From: Porphyra umbilicalis
Taxonomy: Eukaryota; Rhodophyta; Bangiophyceae; Bangiales; Bangiaceae
Direction: 5' to 3'
Assembly: GCA_002049455.2 (NCBI GenBank)
Contig: KV919285.1
Location: 1-31,013, forward strand
DNA length: 31,013 nucleotides
Part shown: positions 9,110-19,184 of the stretch, in pieces
Position numbering within the stretch: position 1 is the first letter of the stretch
Layout: each line of letters begins with the position of its first letter
Notes under the pieces: model-generated
What the model saw: the letters and a program-made list of their open reading frames with translations, nothing else
What the model was told of the DNA's origin: nothing
Database searches by the model: none
Position numbers and translations under genes: made by a program

Positions 9110-10200
9110 GGCTGAGAATAGGCCAAGAAGGGACACTTTCCGATCCTGTGTAAAGGTACGAGATGATTTGCCTGAAGGACCAAGAAACTGCACGTCCGTC
9201 ACTATGCATCATCGGGTGGCAATCCCACCAGGGGAGTGGCAACTGGAGTCGATATCGAGTCCCTGGAGCCTGGCGAATTGTGCCTTTGTCCAGGAGAGGT
9301 CTTCTTTGACAGTGGAGGGTTTTTGTGCACCCTCAGTGGCCCCCAAAAAAAGGAAGACACCAGCTTTTTGTCGATGGGCGGTGGAGGGGGGGGGGGAGGC
9401 GGGCGGTGTGGGGCCGGTAGACGGACTACTGAAAGAAAAGCACCCACTCAAGATACCATTTACAAGCGCAGCCAGCCGCCTGCCACTTTGTGGGGTTTTT
9501 TTTTGTAGCAGGAAGGCTACGATGGGCGCAACCCTGCAGGCTGGATGGCCTCCAGTCGGATGAGGTTGGGCAGGAGACCCAAAGATGATGATCCGCACAA
9601 GGAAATGTGCCCTGACGGGGTCAGAAACGGGTGCTTACAGATCAGGTGTTGGGCACCGATCCGCCCGATATCGGGCCTATAGGAGAGACACAATGCCGCA
9701 ATAAAAGAAAAAAACACAGAGATCAGGCAACGTTTTCATCAACAGAACATATTCCGCTACATCATCAGTTTGATAAAAATATATCTCTTGCGCTGTGGCC
9801 CCTCCACGCTCTATTTCTCTGTGTTTGTTTGTTCTTAAAAGGTCAGATGATAGGCAACCTCCCGGTACAGTATATGGCCTGTCCGTCCGCGAAATTGTGC
9901 GGCCGCACAAGGGGCCGTTCTTTGATCCGCCGCCTGTCGGCGAGATCATGCGCAAGCCGCCGCCAGTGGTGTATGTACCAGGCGCCCCCACCCGTGAAGG
10001 AGAAACCCAAGGGGTGGCTGCTGCCCAAGGAGCACGCGGCGGCGGCTCCGTCAGGTGTCGACGGCGATGGTGGGGACGCCAGCGACTTTGAGGGGGACGC
10101 GGACGAGGAGCAAGATGGGGCGGAGGAGAGCGCGGGAGAGGCAGACGAGTGGGGGAAGGGGGTGGAGGAGGAAGACAGCGGGGAGGGGGAGGATGGGAAG

Positions 10201-10320
10201 GAAGCCGGCGTGGAGGAGGTGGGTTGGGAGGAAGCCGGCGGGGAGGAGGAGAATGGGGAAGGTGCCGGCGTGGAGGAGGACGAGTCGGAGGAAGCCAGCG
10301 CGAAGGAGGATGGGGAGGAC
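10201..10320 (+). repeat. 30-bp degenerate repeat, 4 units, encoding Glu/Gly-rich decapeptides
   Basis: Four consecutive 30-bp units begin at 10201, 10231, 10261 and 10291, with the theme GAAGCCGGCGTGGAGGAGG and variable 3' parts. They fall in the acidic frame of the second repeat-protein copy. Confidence 0.75.
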
Positions 10321-10380
10321 GCTGGCGCGCCGGGGCATGGGGCGCCACGCGGAACGCCCCCGCCCTGCCGCGTGCACGTG

Positions 10381-10434
10381 CGTGTGCACCTGCCCGGTCG
10401 AGTGCACCTGCCCGATCGTGTGCCCTTGCGGGTT
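10381..10434 (+). repeat. 18-bp tandem repeat, 3 units
   Basis: Units CGTGTGCACCTGCCCGGT (10381), CGAGTGCACCTGCCCGAT (10399) and a more diverged third (10417) are head to tail. In the frame ending with the stop at 10496-10498 they encode a dense Cys stretch (CTC, CPVEC, CPIVC), but that is not the acidic frame shared with the first copy. Confidence 0.7.
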
Positions 10435-10941
10435 GCTGGTGGAGCCGCCGCCGCGCAGGCCGCCACCCGGCGGTGGCCCGTGCATTTGCCCGGTCTAGTG
10501 AGCCCGCCCTTGCGTAGTGGCGCCCCGTCCCGTAGCCCCGCTGCACGCTGCCTTTTTTTTTCTTTTTTCTTCTCAAAGCACCTTGCCACCCCGGGCGCCG
10601 CCCAGCGGCGGCGGCGGTGGCGGGGCCGCTCCCACCCCCCACCCCGCCCCGCCGCTGCCGGCGCGGCGGCGGCGGCGGCACATCCCCACAGGGCCCCCGT
10701 GGCGGGGGGGGGGGGTGGTCGCCGCGCCCCCGCGCGGGCGCAGACCACCCCGTGCCCGTCGACCGCGCCGCCGCCGCCACGGCGGCGGTCGACGGGCGCA
10801 CACGCCAATGCTGGGCGCGGGGGGGGGCGGCGACCCGCAGCGTCACCCCCCGCGGCGGCGGGCGGGCGCGTTGACGGTCGTTGCGCGGCGCCACGCGACC
10901 GCCGCCGCGCCAATGTCCGCCTGGGTGCGCAGTGGCTGTAG

Positions 10942-11557
10942 CGCGCGGCAGCCGCCGCGCGCCGACACCCGAGACGAGGCTTTTGGACATCGAGAAAGTG
11001 TCTGTGTCGTGAACAGTACTGTACTGTACATATTACCAAACCATACCAGTTTCCATGTCTGAGTCTGAAAATAAGTCATGACATCTACAGGGAATTGACG
11101 AGGCGCCGTGCAACTCGAGGCTGGTGCGCGGCCGCGTCGGTCGGTCGGTTCGCACCGCTTGGTGCGCCGTCCAACACTCGGCTGTTGGCCAGGATGACAA
11201 CCATACAGCTCCCATACACCAGAGGCATCACACGGGATGAGGCAAGAAGTTGGTGGTGGCGCTTCCTCTTTTGTTTTGTTTTTCGGCCACACCCTCCCTC
11301 TATCTAACTCTCCCCTCTGGGTCCACTCTCGTTCACTCTCTCAATCTCACTCTCGCCCTCTCGTTTGCAGACACACCCATGCGGTGGGCCTGGCTCTCTC
11401 GGAAAACACACAGGAAACAGGGGGCTGTGTTCACCCCCCCAATGGCAAAACAAACACGCACACACGCTTACACGCAGACGGACAAACGGCGACACGCTCG
11501 AGACAAGCGGACAGGGCCGATCAACGCCGCACCCGCAAGGACCTCGCGCGGGCGCTA
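10942..11557. other. Convergent intergenic region 3' of importin, with GTAC-rich motif and pyrimidine tract
   Basis: No gene is supported here. The region contains GTACTGTACT at 11016-11025, the complement of a decamer found in two other intergenic sites. A long T/C tract (about 11290-11364) follows a CTAAC and ends in TTGCAG at 11370, which resembles a plus-strand 3' splice site. On the importin strand the same bases are a purine-rich 3' flank. No exon partner is evident. Confidence 0.4.
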
Positions 11558-14338
11558 TCAAGACGCAAAAATGACCTCCCTGGCCCACTTGGCCGTGTCC
11601 CGCGTCCGCGCGTCCGACGAGCGCTCCACATTCTCCACGCATTGCCGCAGCCACTTGTGGTTCACCAGCTGGGGGCGCAGGCCGGGAGCGGCCTCGACGA
11701 GGTCGCCCAAGACGCCCAGGGTGGCCTTGCCGAGCGCCTCGGCGGCTGAGGGGCTCGCCGCCTCCATCGTTTCATCCTTGTGCACCGTCTCGCAAAAGAT
11801 GAGCAGCCACTCCACGTGGGGCTCCAGCAGCGCCTGCTTGCCCTCGTCCTTGAGCCCGTGGATAACGCCCGTATAGGCCTCAAAAACGCTCTCACGCAGG
11901 GCCAGCACCCAATCGAGCATGTCGTAGTCGTCATCGTCGGGCGTCAGGGTCACAGAGCTCTGCGCGGCCTGCTTCATCATGTTCATGACGTGGCCCAAAA
12001 AGGGCTCGAAGTCCCCCTTGACAGCCATCGCCACGTCACCAAAGGCCGACAGGATGGCGGGCTTGACCGACTTGTCAAGCAACTGCGACTGGACCGCCTC
12101 AAGCAAGCTCCGCACAATGTCCTGAGCACACTGGCCCTCGTGCGCCGTCACAAAGTCCTTGCCGATCGCACGGCAAATGTCTCCAACGGCGCCGACGGCG
12201 ACCGCGCACAGCTGGTAGTGGGTCCAGTTGTGCAGGGCAGCGACGAGCACGTGGTGCACGGGGTAGAAGTACCGAGTGAAGTTGGTGCCGAGGGCGTCCG
12301 CCACCGCCCCAATAGCAAGCAGCGCCTCCTCGTGGACGGCGTTGGAGTTGACGGAAGCCACCCCGTTGCCCGCTTGCGCACCTGCTGCTGATGTGACGGT
12401 GCCTTCCAGCAGCTTCATGTAGCACTGCAGCATACGGTCCGTGAAGGGGCTCACCCCGATCGACCGAAGCCGCTGGGTGGCCGTTGTCAGCGCGCCGCAC
12501 AACAGGCCTTGCGTCTCCATCAACTCCGACGCCGCCTCTGTGCCCGCCGGCGGCGGTTCCATCGTGATGGACCTCTCCAACCGATCCAGCAGCAGCGGCA
12601 CCGCCTGCGTCACGCACTCGAGGGAGCGGTCGCCGACCGCCCGGAAGATGGCGCTCATCGCCTCATACGCCGACACGCGGAGGTGAGCCTCCCCACCGTC
12701 TGACCGCTCGGTGGTGGACAGCAGCTCGCGCAGCAGCCCCTCGGCATAGCCCGCCAGGCCGGTCGCTCTGCTGCCATTGGTGTTTGCGCTCGAGTCGTCC
12801 TCCTCGTCCGCCCCGTCGGCGGAGAAGGTGTCCGCCAGGTTGTGGATGGCGTAGCAGACGTGCGCCGCCACCGGCGCACTCTCGTCCTTGAGCGTCCGCC
12901 ACAGGGCATTGACGAGGTCGGGCAGGATGGCCTCGGCCGCCGGCTTGTGGTCCGCGTCGCGGAGCACGCGGCCAATCGTCCAGGCCGTCGTGTCGCGCAC
13001 CGCCACGTTGACGTCCTCCATCAGTGTGCGGACGAGCACGGGCATGGCGGCGGCCACGACCGGCGTCAGCTGGATCGGCGGCGGGCCGTCGAGCACAGAG
13101 CCAAAAGCGAGCACCGCCGCCTCGCGGGCACGCCAGTCGGCGCCCGCCACATTGTCCCGCACAAAGGGCACGACAAAGTCGAGGATGCTTGCAGGGGCTG
13201 CTTGCGCGAGCAGCTCCAGGCAGGAGCCGGCGGCGGTCGCACGATTCCACGCATTCTCCTCGAGATCCTCTTCTTGCTTGGTGAGGCACTTGAAGAGCAT
13301 CGGGCACAGGTGCGGCAACGCGTGCGACACAAATGCATGGGAGCGGCGGACGCCCGTGTCGCCCACGTCAATGGCGGCGGCCGCCTCGTCCTCCAGGGCA
13401 ATCTCCTCCTCCGCAATGGTCGCCCACAGCTCGATCGCCTGCAACGCGACCGGATCGTCATTGCCGCTGATCTCCGACATGGCCAGCGCAAACAGGTCGT
13501 TGATCGACTCGGGGAGGGTGTCGTAGAAATCTTCGGCCACCCGCACGAGGCACTCAAAAGCCGCCACCCGGATGGTGGGATCGGGGTCCCGCGCCGCCTC
13601 GATCATCGCACCCATAATCACCTTGCGGTGCTGGACCATCTCAAAGTTGACGCGCACAAACTCGAGCGCATTGTTCAGCGCCACCGTCCCAGCCAGCCGC
13701 ACCTCCCGCGTCTGTGGGTCGGTGCCATCCCCCGCCGACGTCCCGTCCGCGGCAATGCCCTTGTACTTCATGCCAAAGACGACCGCCGTCAGGATCTGGC
13801 CAGAGTGCTCGGAGAGGAAGGACGACAGGGTGGCGGCTTCCCGTGCCGACGCCTCCTCGCAAATGAAGCCAATCGTCTCCAAGCAGGCCGTCTTGAGGTT
13901 GTTGGGCGTCTCGTTGGCCGTGCTGCTCGACATGAGCGTGTCAAAAAGGCCCGGCCACGTGAGCATGGGCAGGTCAACGGCCGCAATTTTGGAAATGACC
14001 TGCGCCGACGCACGGCGGGCCGCCTGCACGGGCGAGGAGAGCGTCGCCATGAGCGTGTCACGGACGACCTTCTTGGAGTCATCGTCGACGCCGATAACCC
14101 ACCGCTCCGCCTTCTTCGCGCGCTCGGTGGGGTCCTTGGCGTCGAGCCGGCCCTTAATGACCAGGCCCGCCAGCTGCCGCACATGGTGGGGGCTGGCCTC
14201 CGACGCCAGCTGCCCCGAGAGGGTGGTGAGGAAGAGCGGGAAGTTGTTCTTCTCCGCCTCGTCGAGCAGCGCCTCGGCCTGATGCCGCGTCGCCGCATCC
14301 GGCGACTGGGCACCCTCCAGGACGGTCGCCACGTCCAT
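11558..14338 (-). CDS. KPNB1: Importin subunit beta-1 (karyopherin beta)
   Basis: This is a 926-aa HEAT-repeat nuclear import receptor. It would carry importin-alpha/NLS cargo through the pore and release it on binding RanGTP. Residues about 20-90 form the importin-beta N-terminal (IBN) domain (AEALLDEAEKNNFPLF ... LAGLVIKGRLDAKDP). Further family signatures include CLETIGFICEE, DWRAREAAVLAFGSVLDGP, VRDTTAWTIGRV, the SVKPAILSAFGDVAMAVKGDF block and YDMLDWVLALRESVFEAYTG, ending in KWAREVIFAS. Animal importin beta-1 is about 876 aa. The extra length includes an acidic loop near residue 515 (DEEDDSS). The acidic loop normally preceding the central helices is reduced to a short Glu-rich segment. 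The ATG at 14338 follows caccATGG. No intron or frame break is seen. Divergent from the FtsH-type gene. Confidence 0.95.
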   Translation of the reverse strand: MDVATVLEGAQSPDAATRHQAEALLDEAEKNNFPLFLTTLSGQLASEASPHHVRQLAGLVIKGRLDAKDPTERAKKAERWVIGVDDDSKKVVRDTLMATLSSPVQAARRASAQVISKIAAVDLPMLTWPGLFDTLMSSSTANETPNNLKTACLETIGFICEEASAREAATLSSFLSEHSGQILTAVVFGMKYKGIAADGTSAGDGTDPQTREVRLAGTVALNNALEFVRVNFEMVQHRKVIMGAMIEAARDPDPTIRVAAFECLVRVAEDFYDTLPESINDLFALAMSEISGNDDPVALQAIELWATIAEEEIALEDEAAAAIDVGDTGVRRSHAFVSHALPHLCPMLFKCLTKQEEDLEENAWNRATAAGSCLELLAQAAPASILDFVVPFVRDNVAGADWRAREAAVLAFGSVLDGPPPIQLTPVVAAAMPVLVRTLMEDVNVAVRDTTAWTIGRVLRDADHKPAAEAILPDLVNALWRTLKDESAPVAAHVCYAIHNLADTFSADGADEEDDSSANTNGSRATGLAGYAEGLLRELLSTTERSDGGEAHLRVSAYEAMSAIFRAVGDRSLECVTQAVPLLLDRLERSITMEPPPAGTEAASELMETQGLLCGALTTATQRLRSIGVSPFTDRMLQCYMKLLEGTVTSAAGAQAGNGVASVNSNAVHEEALLAIGAVADALGTNFTRYFYPVHHVLVAALHNWTHYQLCAVAVGAVGDICRAIGKDFVTAHEGQCAQDIVRSLLEAVQSQLLDKSVKPAILSAFGDVAMAVKGDFEPFLGHVMNMMKQAAQSSVTLTPDDDDYDMLDWVLALRESVFEAYTGVIHGLKDEGKQALLEPHVEWLLIFCETVHKDETMEAASPSAAEALGKATLGVLGDLVEAAPGLRPQLVNHKWLRQCVENVERSSDARTRDTAKWAREVIFAS

Positions 14339-15260
14339 GGTGAAAGGCGCAACGGTCCCTCCTCAGGCAGGTAGGCCGTCCAAAATCAGACAACAAAACC
14401 GGAGCACCGCGGCGGTCCGACAATGTCAGCCGCACCACCGGTACAGTGGGCGGTGGCGTGTCGTGCAGGGCTGCGCACCGCACAGTGCCGGCAAGCGATC
14501 TAGGCACCGCCGTCTCAGACAGATGATCCGTCAACGAAGGGGGCGGGTGTGTCACCCACACCACCACAGTGGAGCGACCAAAGAGCAGCCACACGTAGGT
14601 CAGCGGCGGGGGAGGGAGCGGGACGCAAAACGCACGCCGCGGCGGCCACCCAGAGAGCCTGCGGTGAAACGCGTCTGGCCGCGCCGCGCGTCGCGGCCGA
14701 TCCACCGGGCAAAGGCGACGGCAGCGATGACGGGCTCCTCAACGGCGACAACGGCGTCTCTTACAGCAAGGGACCGCCACACGCTGGTTGGCTCAAGGAA
14801 TGCGTGCACCAATCGGCGCAGTGTCACATACAAGGTAGCACCGCTGCCGTCAGCGCCACAGCGATCGACGCGGTTCAAATTGAACGGATCAACTCGACGG
14901 TGGCGGGGCTACACGTGGACTTGCGAAAGAGGCCCCGCTGCCACGTGGTGTCATCATCGCGGTCGCGCTCCAGCACGTGGACCCGGACGTTGCTGCTGGC
15001 AACCACACCCACCTCTGCCCCCGCACCCGCGTCGGCCGCCCGCGCCCCCCGTCGTGGCCGCACCCGCGTCGGCCGCCCGCGCCCCCCGTCGTTGGTGTCA
15101 ACGTCGAGGCCTGAGGCGACGCTTCTTCGCCCCTCCTCGCTTTGTCACTGGAGGCTGCGCCATTTCGGCTCTTTCTCACCCTCTCTAGGTGTGCCTCGCG
15201 CCCTCCGTGCGGCTGTGGTGGGGGTCGTTGACGCGGCGCCCGCCGGTCGCGGCCGGCACC
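14339..15260. promoter_or_regulatory. Divergent intergenic region between importin beta and the m-AAA protease
   Basis: These 922 bases must hold both promoters and leaders. No TATA box is obvious. A perfect-to-near-perfect tandem duplication of a 37-bp GC-rich block lies at 15021-15057 and 15058-15094, followed by a pyrimidine-rich stretch (tttctcaccctctctag, about 15172-15188) shortly before the protease start. Confidence 0.5.
15021..15094. repeat. 37-bp tandem duplication in the divergent promoter region
   Basis: The block at 15021-15057 (CCGCACCCGCGTCGGCCG and following) is repeated directly at 15058-15094, differing only at the last bases. Two copies only. It lies about 170-240 bases before the protease ATG. 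Confidence 0.9.
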
Positions 15261-18191
15261 ATGCTCCGCCGCGCGGCGGCGCCGGCCGCCCGCTCCACCG
15301 TCCGCACCCTCCGCGCCTCTGGTGTGGGGGGCGCCCACGCGGGCACGCCGCGCCCGTCGCCGGGCCTGCGACACCTGTCTGACGCGCCCGGCGGCGGCGG
15401 CGGCAGCGGCAGCGGCGGCGGGCCGGCGGCCGCCAAGCGCACGCCCGCTGAGGCGGCGGCGGCGGCGGCGGCGGCGGCCACTGCCGCCGCCTCTGCAACG
15501 TCTGCTTCTGCTGGCACGGCGTCGGCGGGGGCGCCCGCGGCGGGCAAGTACGCCCAGTTCCAGGTCTTCCCCCCCGGCGGCGGCGGCGGCAAGCCCCCGC
15601 CGGGCGCGGGCGGCGGTGGCGGCGGCGGCGGCAACCGCGCCGCGATTGTGGCCATTGGGCTCGCGCTCGGCGTCATGGCCGCGTCCCGCCCGGCGCCCGA
15701 GGAGGCGGCCGGTGGGGCGTCTCGCAGCAGCGGCGGCGACGGCGGCGGCACTGGGGGTGGGGACGGCGCCGGCCGGCGGCGGGGTTCGGTGATGGATGGG
15801 GGCGGGCGTGGGGCGGGCGGCGGCGGCGGCGGCGGCGGTGGCGGGGTGGGGGCGGGGGCGGGGGCCCTCGGCGGCCCCGCCGTCATTTCGTGGCAAGAGT
15901 TTAAGCGCGACGTGCTGCCGACGGGCCTCGTGGCGCGGGTGGAACTCCGCGGCACCTGGGCGTACGTGTACGTGCGGGAGCGCAAAGCGTCGGGGCGCAC
16001 CGTCGGCGGCAGTGGCGGCGGCGGTGGCGGTGGTGGCGGCGGCGCGGGCGCGGCGGCCGGCGGGTCGGCCGCGGGCTCCCTCGTCGGCGGGGGCGGGGTG
16101 GCCAAGTTCCGCTTCAACGTCGGCTCCCTCGAGACGCTCGAGCGCAAGCTCGAAGCCGCCCAGGAGGACGCGGGGGTGGAGCCCCGCGACTTTGTGCCCG
16201 TCACCCTCTCGTCGGCGCCCGGCGGCGCGCCGTCCGCCTCGGGCGCCTTTTCCATGCTCGGCACCGTGCTGGCGGTCGGCTTCCTCGCGCTCATGGCGCG
16301 GTCGGCGTCGAGTATGGGGGGCATGGGCGGCATGGGCGGCATGGGCGGCGGCGGGCCCATGTCGCGCGGCGGCGGCGGCGGCGGCGTTGGCGGCGGCGGC
16401 GGCGCGGGCGGCGCCGGTGGCGGTGCTGGCGGGGGCCCCGGCGGCATCTTTTCGGTCGGCAAGGCCAAGGCGACGGTCCTCAACAAGGGGGACAACAAAG
16501 TGACGACCACCTTTGCGGACGTGGCCGGCTTGGACGAGGCCAAGCGGGAGATTATGGAGTTTGTGCAGTACCTCCGCAAGCCCGACCGCTTCACCGCCAT
16601 TGGCGCCAAAATCCCGCGCGGCGCCCTCATGTACGGGCCCCCGGGGACGGGCAAGACGCTGCTGGCGCGGGCGACCGCCGGCGAGTCGGGGGTGCCCTTC
16701 CTGACCATGTCCGGCTCGGACTTTATGGAGATGTTTGTCGGCGTCGGCCCGTCGCGGGTGCGGGACTTGTTTGCGCAGGCGCGCAAGCTCGCGCCGTGCA
16801 TCATCTTCCTCGATGAGATTGACGCGATTGGCCGCAAGCGCGGGCGTGGGGGCATGATGGGGGGCAATGACGAGCGGGAAAACACCCTCAACCAGCTCCT
16901 CGTGGAGATGGACGGATTTGCGCCCAACTCGGGCGTCGTCGTCCTCGCGGGAACCAACCGCGTCGACGTGCTCGACGAGGCGCTGCTGCGGCCGGGCCGC
17001 TTTGACCGCCGCATCGTCATTGACCCGCCCGACATTCGGGGGCGGCGCGACATCTTTCGCGTGCACCTCGGGCCGCTGACGGTGGCGACGCCACCCGGCA
17101 AGGAGGAGGTCGCCAAGGCCATGGCCGCCCGCACGGCGGGGATGGCCGGCGCGGACATTGCCAACGTGTGCAACCAGGCGGCGCTGCTGGCGGCGCGGGA
17201 GGGCGCGCCCGACGTGGACTTGGCCCACTTTGAGGGCGCCGTCGACCGGGTGATTGGCGGCCTGGAGAAGAAGAACATGATTATGAGCCCGACGGAGAAG
17301 CGGACGGTGGCCTACCACGAGGCGGGCCACGCGGTGGCGGGGTGGTTGCTCGAGCACTCCATGCCGCTGCTCAAGGTGTCGATCGTGCCGCGGGGCTCGG
17401 CTGCCCTCGGCTACGCCCAATACCAAAACAATGAGCGGCTGCTCTACTCGCGCCCGCAACTCGCCGACTTTATGGCCATGGCGCTCGCGGGGCGGGCGGC
17501 CGAGGAGATGTTTTTCGCCTCTGTGACGACCGGCGCGGCCGACGACTTTGACAAGGTCACCCAAATGGCGTACCAGAGCGTCACGCGGTGGGGGCTCGGC
17601 GACGCGCTCGGCACGCTCGCCTTCCCGTCGGGGGGCGGCGGCGGCGAGGAGTTTTACCGCCCCTACTCCAACCGCCTCGCGCGCACGATTGACGAGGAGG
17701 TGCGGTCGATCGTCAAGGCCGCTTATGCGCGCACGCAGGCGCTGCTCGCCGAGCACCGGCCGTCGGTCGTGGCCGTCGCGGAGCGGTTGTTGGAGCGGGA
17801 GGCGCTCGGGCGGGAGGATATGGTCGAGCTGCTCGGCCGGCGGCCGTTTGGCGGCGACGCCGCCACGTTTGACGAGATTGTCGGCGCGTCGGGCCGCGCG
17901 GCCGACGCCGAGGCAGAGGCAGAGGCGGCGGCCGAGGCGGCGGCCGGTGCCAAGGCGGAGGGGGGCGAGGGGGGGGGGGGACGGGGGGGTGCCCAAGGCG
18001 GCCATGGCGGCGGTCGGGCGGGGAGCGGCTGCGCCGATGGGGGGGTGGGCGGGGCGGTAGGGCAGGGGCAGCGCGGCTGGTGGGGCCGCGACGCTCGTGG
18101 CGGCGGCGTCGGCAGCAGTGGCGGCGGTGGAAGCGGCTGGGGGAAGGGCACTGGGGTGGTCGTGTTGGCGAGCCCCGGCGCTGTCGTGTAA
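15261..18191 (+). CDS. Mitochondrial m-AAA-type FtsH metalloprotease
   Basis: Membrane-bound, ATP-driven zinc protease for quality control and processing of inner-membrane proteins. The ATG at 15261 (ggcaccATG) gives 976 aa. The upstream GTG at 15189 is unlikely. The Arg/Ala-rich N terminus ([18 protein letters not shown]) is a mitochondrial presequence type. Membrane segments lie near residues 126-142 and 330-350. Between them is an FtsH-extracellular domain (about 208-318) ending in the AFG3/paraplegin-like DFVPVT. AAA motifs: Walker A GPPGTGKT from 459, Walker B IIFLDEID from 514, then the Arg-finger region RPGRFDRR. Protease: HEAGH at 686-690 with an Asp pair at 761-762 as third zinc ligand. 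Known m-AAA subunits are about 800 aa. The excess is Gly-rich linkers and a Gly/Ala tail. A 12-base G run at 17969-17980 makes the last 70 or so residues uncertain. Confidence 0.93.
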   Translation: MLRRAAAPAARSTVRTLRASGVGGAHAGTPRPSPGLRHLSDAPGGGGGSGSGGGPAAAKRTPAEAAAAAAAAATAAASATSASAGTASAGAPAAGKYAQFQVFPPGGGGGKPPPGAGGGGGGGGNRAAIVAIGLALGVMAASRPAPEEAAGGASRSSGGDGGGTGGGDGAGRRRGSVMDGGGRGAGGGGGGGGGGVGAGAGALGGPAVISWQEFKRDVLPTGLVARVELRGTWAYVYVRERKASGRTVGGSGGGGGGGGGGAGAAAGGSAAGSLVGGGGVAKFRFNVGSLETLERKLEAAQEDAGVEPRDFVPVTLSSAPGGAPSASGAFSMLGTVLAVGFLALMARSASSMGGMGGMGGMGGGGPMSRGGGGGGVGGGGGAGGAGGGAGGGPGGIFSVGKAKATVLNKGDNKVTTTFADVAGLDEAKREIMEFVQYLRKPDRFTAIGAKIPRGALMYGPPGTGKTLLARATAGESGVPFLTMSGSDFMEMFVGVGPSRVRDLFAQARKLAPCIIFLDEIDAIGRKRGRGGMMGGNDERENTLNQLLVEMDGFAPNSGVVVLAGTNRVDVLDEALLRPGRFDRRIVIDPPDIRGRRDIFRVHLGPLTVATPPGKEEVAKAMAARTAGMAGADIANVCNQAALLAAREGAPDVDLAHFEGAVDRVIGGLEKKNMIMSPTEKRTVAYHEAGHAVAGWLLEHSMPLLKVSIVPRGSAALGYAQYQNNERLLYSRPQLADFMAMALAGRAAEEMFFASVTTGAADDFDKVTQMAYQSVTRWGLGDALGTLAFPSGGGGGEEFYRPYSNRLARTIDEEVRSIVKAAYARTQALLAEHRPSVVAVAERLLEREALGREDMVELLGRRPFGGDAATFDEIVGASGRAADAEAEAEAAAEAAAGAKAEGGEGGGGRGGAQGGHGGGRAGSGCADGGVGGAVGQGQRGWWGRDARGGGVGSSGGGGSGWGKGTGVVVLASPGAVV

Positions 18192-18546
18192 AGTGTTGGC
18201 TGCGCGACCCGCGGGCGCGGGTGCCGGTGCGGTCGTCTTTTTGTCCGGCCGTCAGCAGCGGACGTCATGAGGTCGCTTGTTGCGTTGAAGCAGGCGCGCG
18301 TCTTCCTCGGCCCTGCCGGCCGCACGCTTGCAGGCGGTGGGGGGCTGGAGCTGGGGGACGCCAAAGTAAACAAACAGATACACCCTATCTATAGCACAAC
18401 GCAGTGCCCGCGACAGACTCGGCGACGACACCGCGTCCCCCCCGCAGCCGAGCAGTCGTCTTCCCCCCCCCCCCCCCTGCCCACAATCTCTACACGTGCA
18501 GAAAAAGACAAGGGCCTCCCCCCCCCCCCCCCCCCCCCCCCACCCC
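18192..18546. other. Convergent 3' intergenic region with C24 homopolymer
   Basis: 355 bases between the convergent ends of the protease and zinc-finger genes. It contains an uninterrupted run of 24 C (18518-18541), five bases from the zinc-finger stop, so G24 in that transcript. A shorter C run lies at about 18468-18478. No gene or canonical AATAAA was identified. Confidence 0.6.
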
Positions 18547-19184
18547 TCACGCCGCCTCCTCCAACTCGTTGGTTTGCAAAATCCGCCCCGGCCCCGGCGC
18601 GACGCGCCGCCGCCGCAGGAGCCCCCGCACGTTGCCCTCCCCCGTGCCCAAACACACCGGACACACGAGGGAGCCGGCGCCCTCGCACTGGGGGCACACA
18701 ACCCCCTTGTACTTTTGGTTGGCGTCATTGTTGGCAATCGCCCGCCAAAAGCCCGTCCCCGAACACAACTCGCACGAGACGGTGCCGCCGCCGCGGCAGT
18801 TTTTGCACCCGCCCCCGGGGGGGGGGGCGGCGCGCCCAGCGTCGGCGGGCGCAGGGGTCGTTTCGGCGGCCGCGGGGGGGGGAAGGCCGTCGCGGCCGCG
18901 AGGGCGGCGGCGGCGGCGGCCGCCACCGCCGCCGCGGCGGCGCCGCGCAGGACGGCGCGGCGGGGGACGGGGGGGGCGCCCGACGGCCCGGATGGAGGCG
19001 GCGGCGGCGGCGGCGGCGGCGGGGCGGCAGAGCAGGTGCAGGCGCAGCGGCGGGGTGTCGACGGCGCGAGGGCGGCGCGCACCGCCGTGCGGGCGGGTGG
19101 CAGGGGCGCGGCGGGCACAAAGGCGGGGGCGGCGGCGGCGGTCGCCGCCGCGGTCGCCACCGAACCGTCGACGCTGGGCGCCAT
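18547..19184 (-). CDS. Plastid DnaJ-type zinc-finger protein with twin-arginine lumen signal (PSA2/BSD2/LQY1-like), frame break
   Basis: The C-terminal half has four CxxCxGxG-type motifs (CKNCRGGG, CELCSGTG, CPQCEGAG, CPVCLGTG), the DnaJ cysteine-rich fold without a J domain. It ends GLLRRR ... ELEEAA. Plant relatives are plastid assembly or thiol-disulphide factors such as PSA2, BSD2 and LQY1. The N terminus from the ATG at 19184 (gccATGG) is Ala/Pro-rich like a transit peptide. It then has an Arg pair at 75-76 (PRRAVLRG) and a 20-residue Ala/Leu/Val stretch ending ATA, as in Tat signals for the thylakoid lumen. The two halves are in different frames. The span is 638 bases, so one added base in the C9 run at 18874-18882 would restore 212 aa. 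Lumen location favours a PSA2-like role in photosystem I assembly (inference). Confidence 0.75.

Larger units (their letters stand above)
9847..10941 (+). pseudogene. 3' part of the second repeat-protein copy, frame-broken, acidic
   Basis: Following a pyrimidine tract and TCAG at 9843-9846, one frame reads PPPVGEIMRK then PPPVVY, matching the repeat unit of the first copy. The next unit (QAPPPVKEK, from about 9979) lies one frame away and continues into an acidic stretch (10052-10340) like the acidic tail of the 1817 gene. The acidic frame stays open to 10941, but the segment after about 10345 loses the acidic character and probably corresponds to the 3' non-coding region of the first copy. 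Homology is seen in composition, repeat unit and order of elements. The frameshift near 9970 suggests a pseudogene or a sequence error. An in-phase join to 7222-7534 is possible. Confidence 0.4.

Noticed and set aside
9967..9980. GTATGTACCAG as an 11-base intron that would repair the frame of the second copy
   Set aside because: Far too short for a spliceosomal intron. A one-base indel explains the shift equally well.
11290..11370. Branch-point-like CTAAC plus pyrimidine tract plus CAG on the plus strand
   Set aside because: No upstream donor or downstream coding exon can be assigned, and the region is the 3' flank of importin on the other strand.
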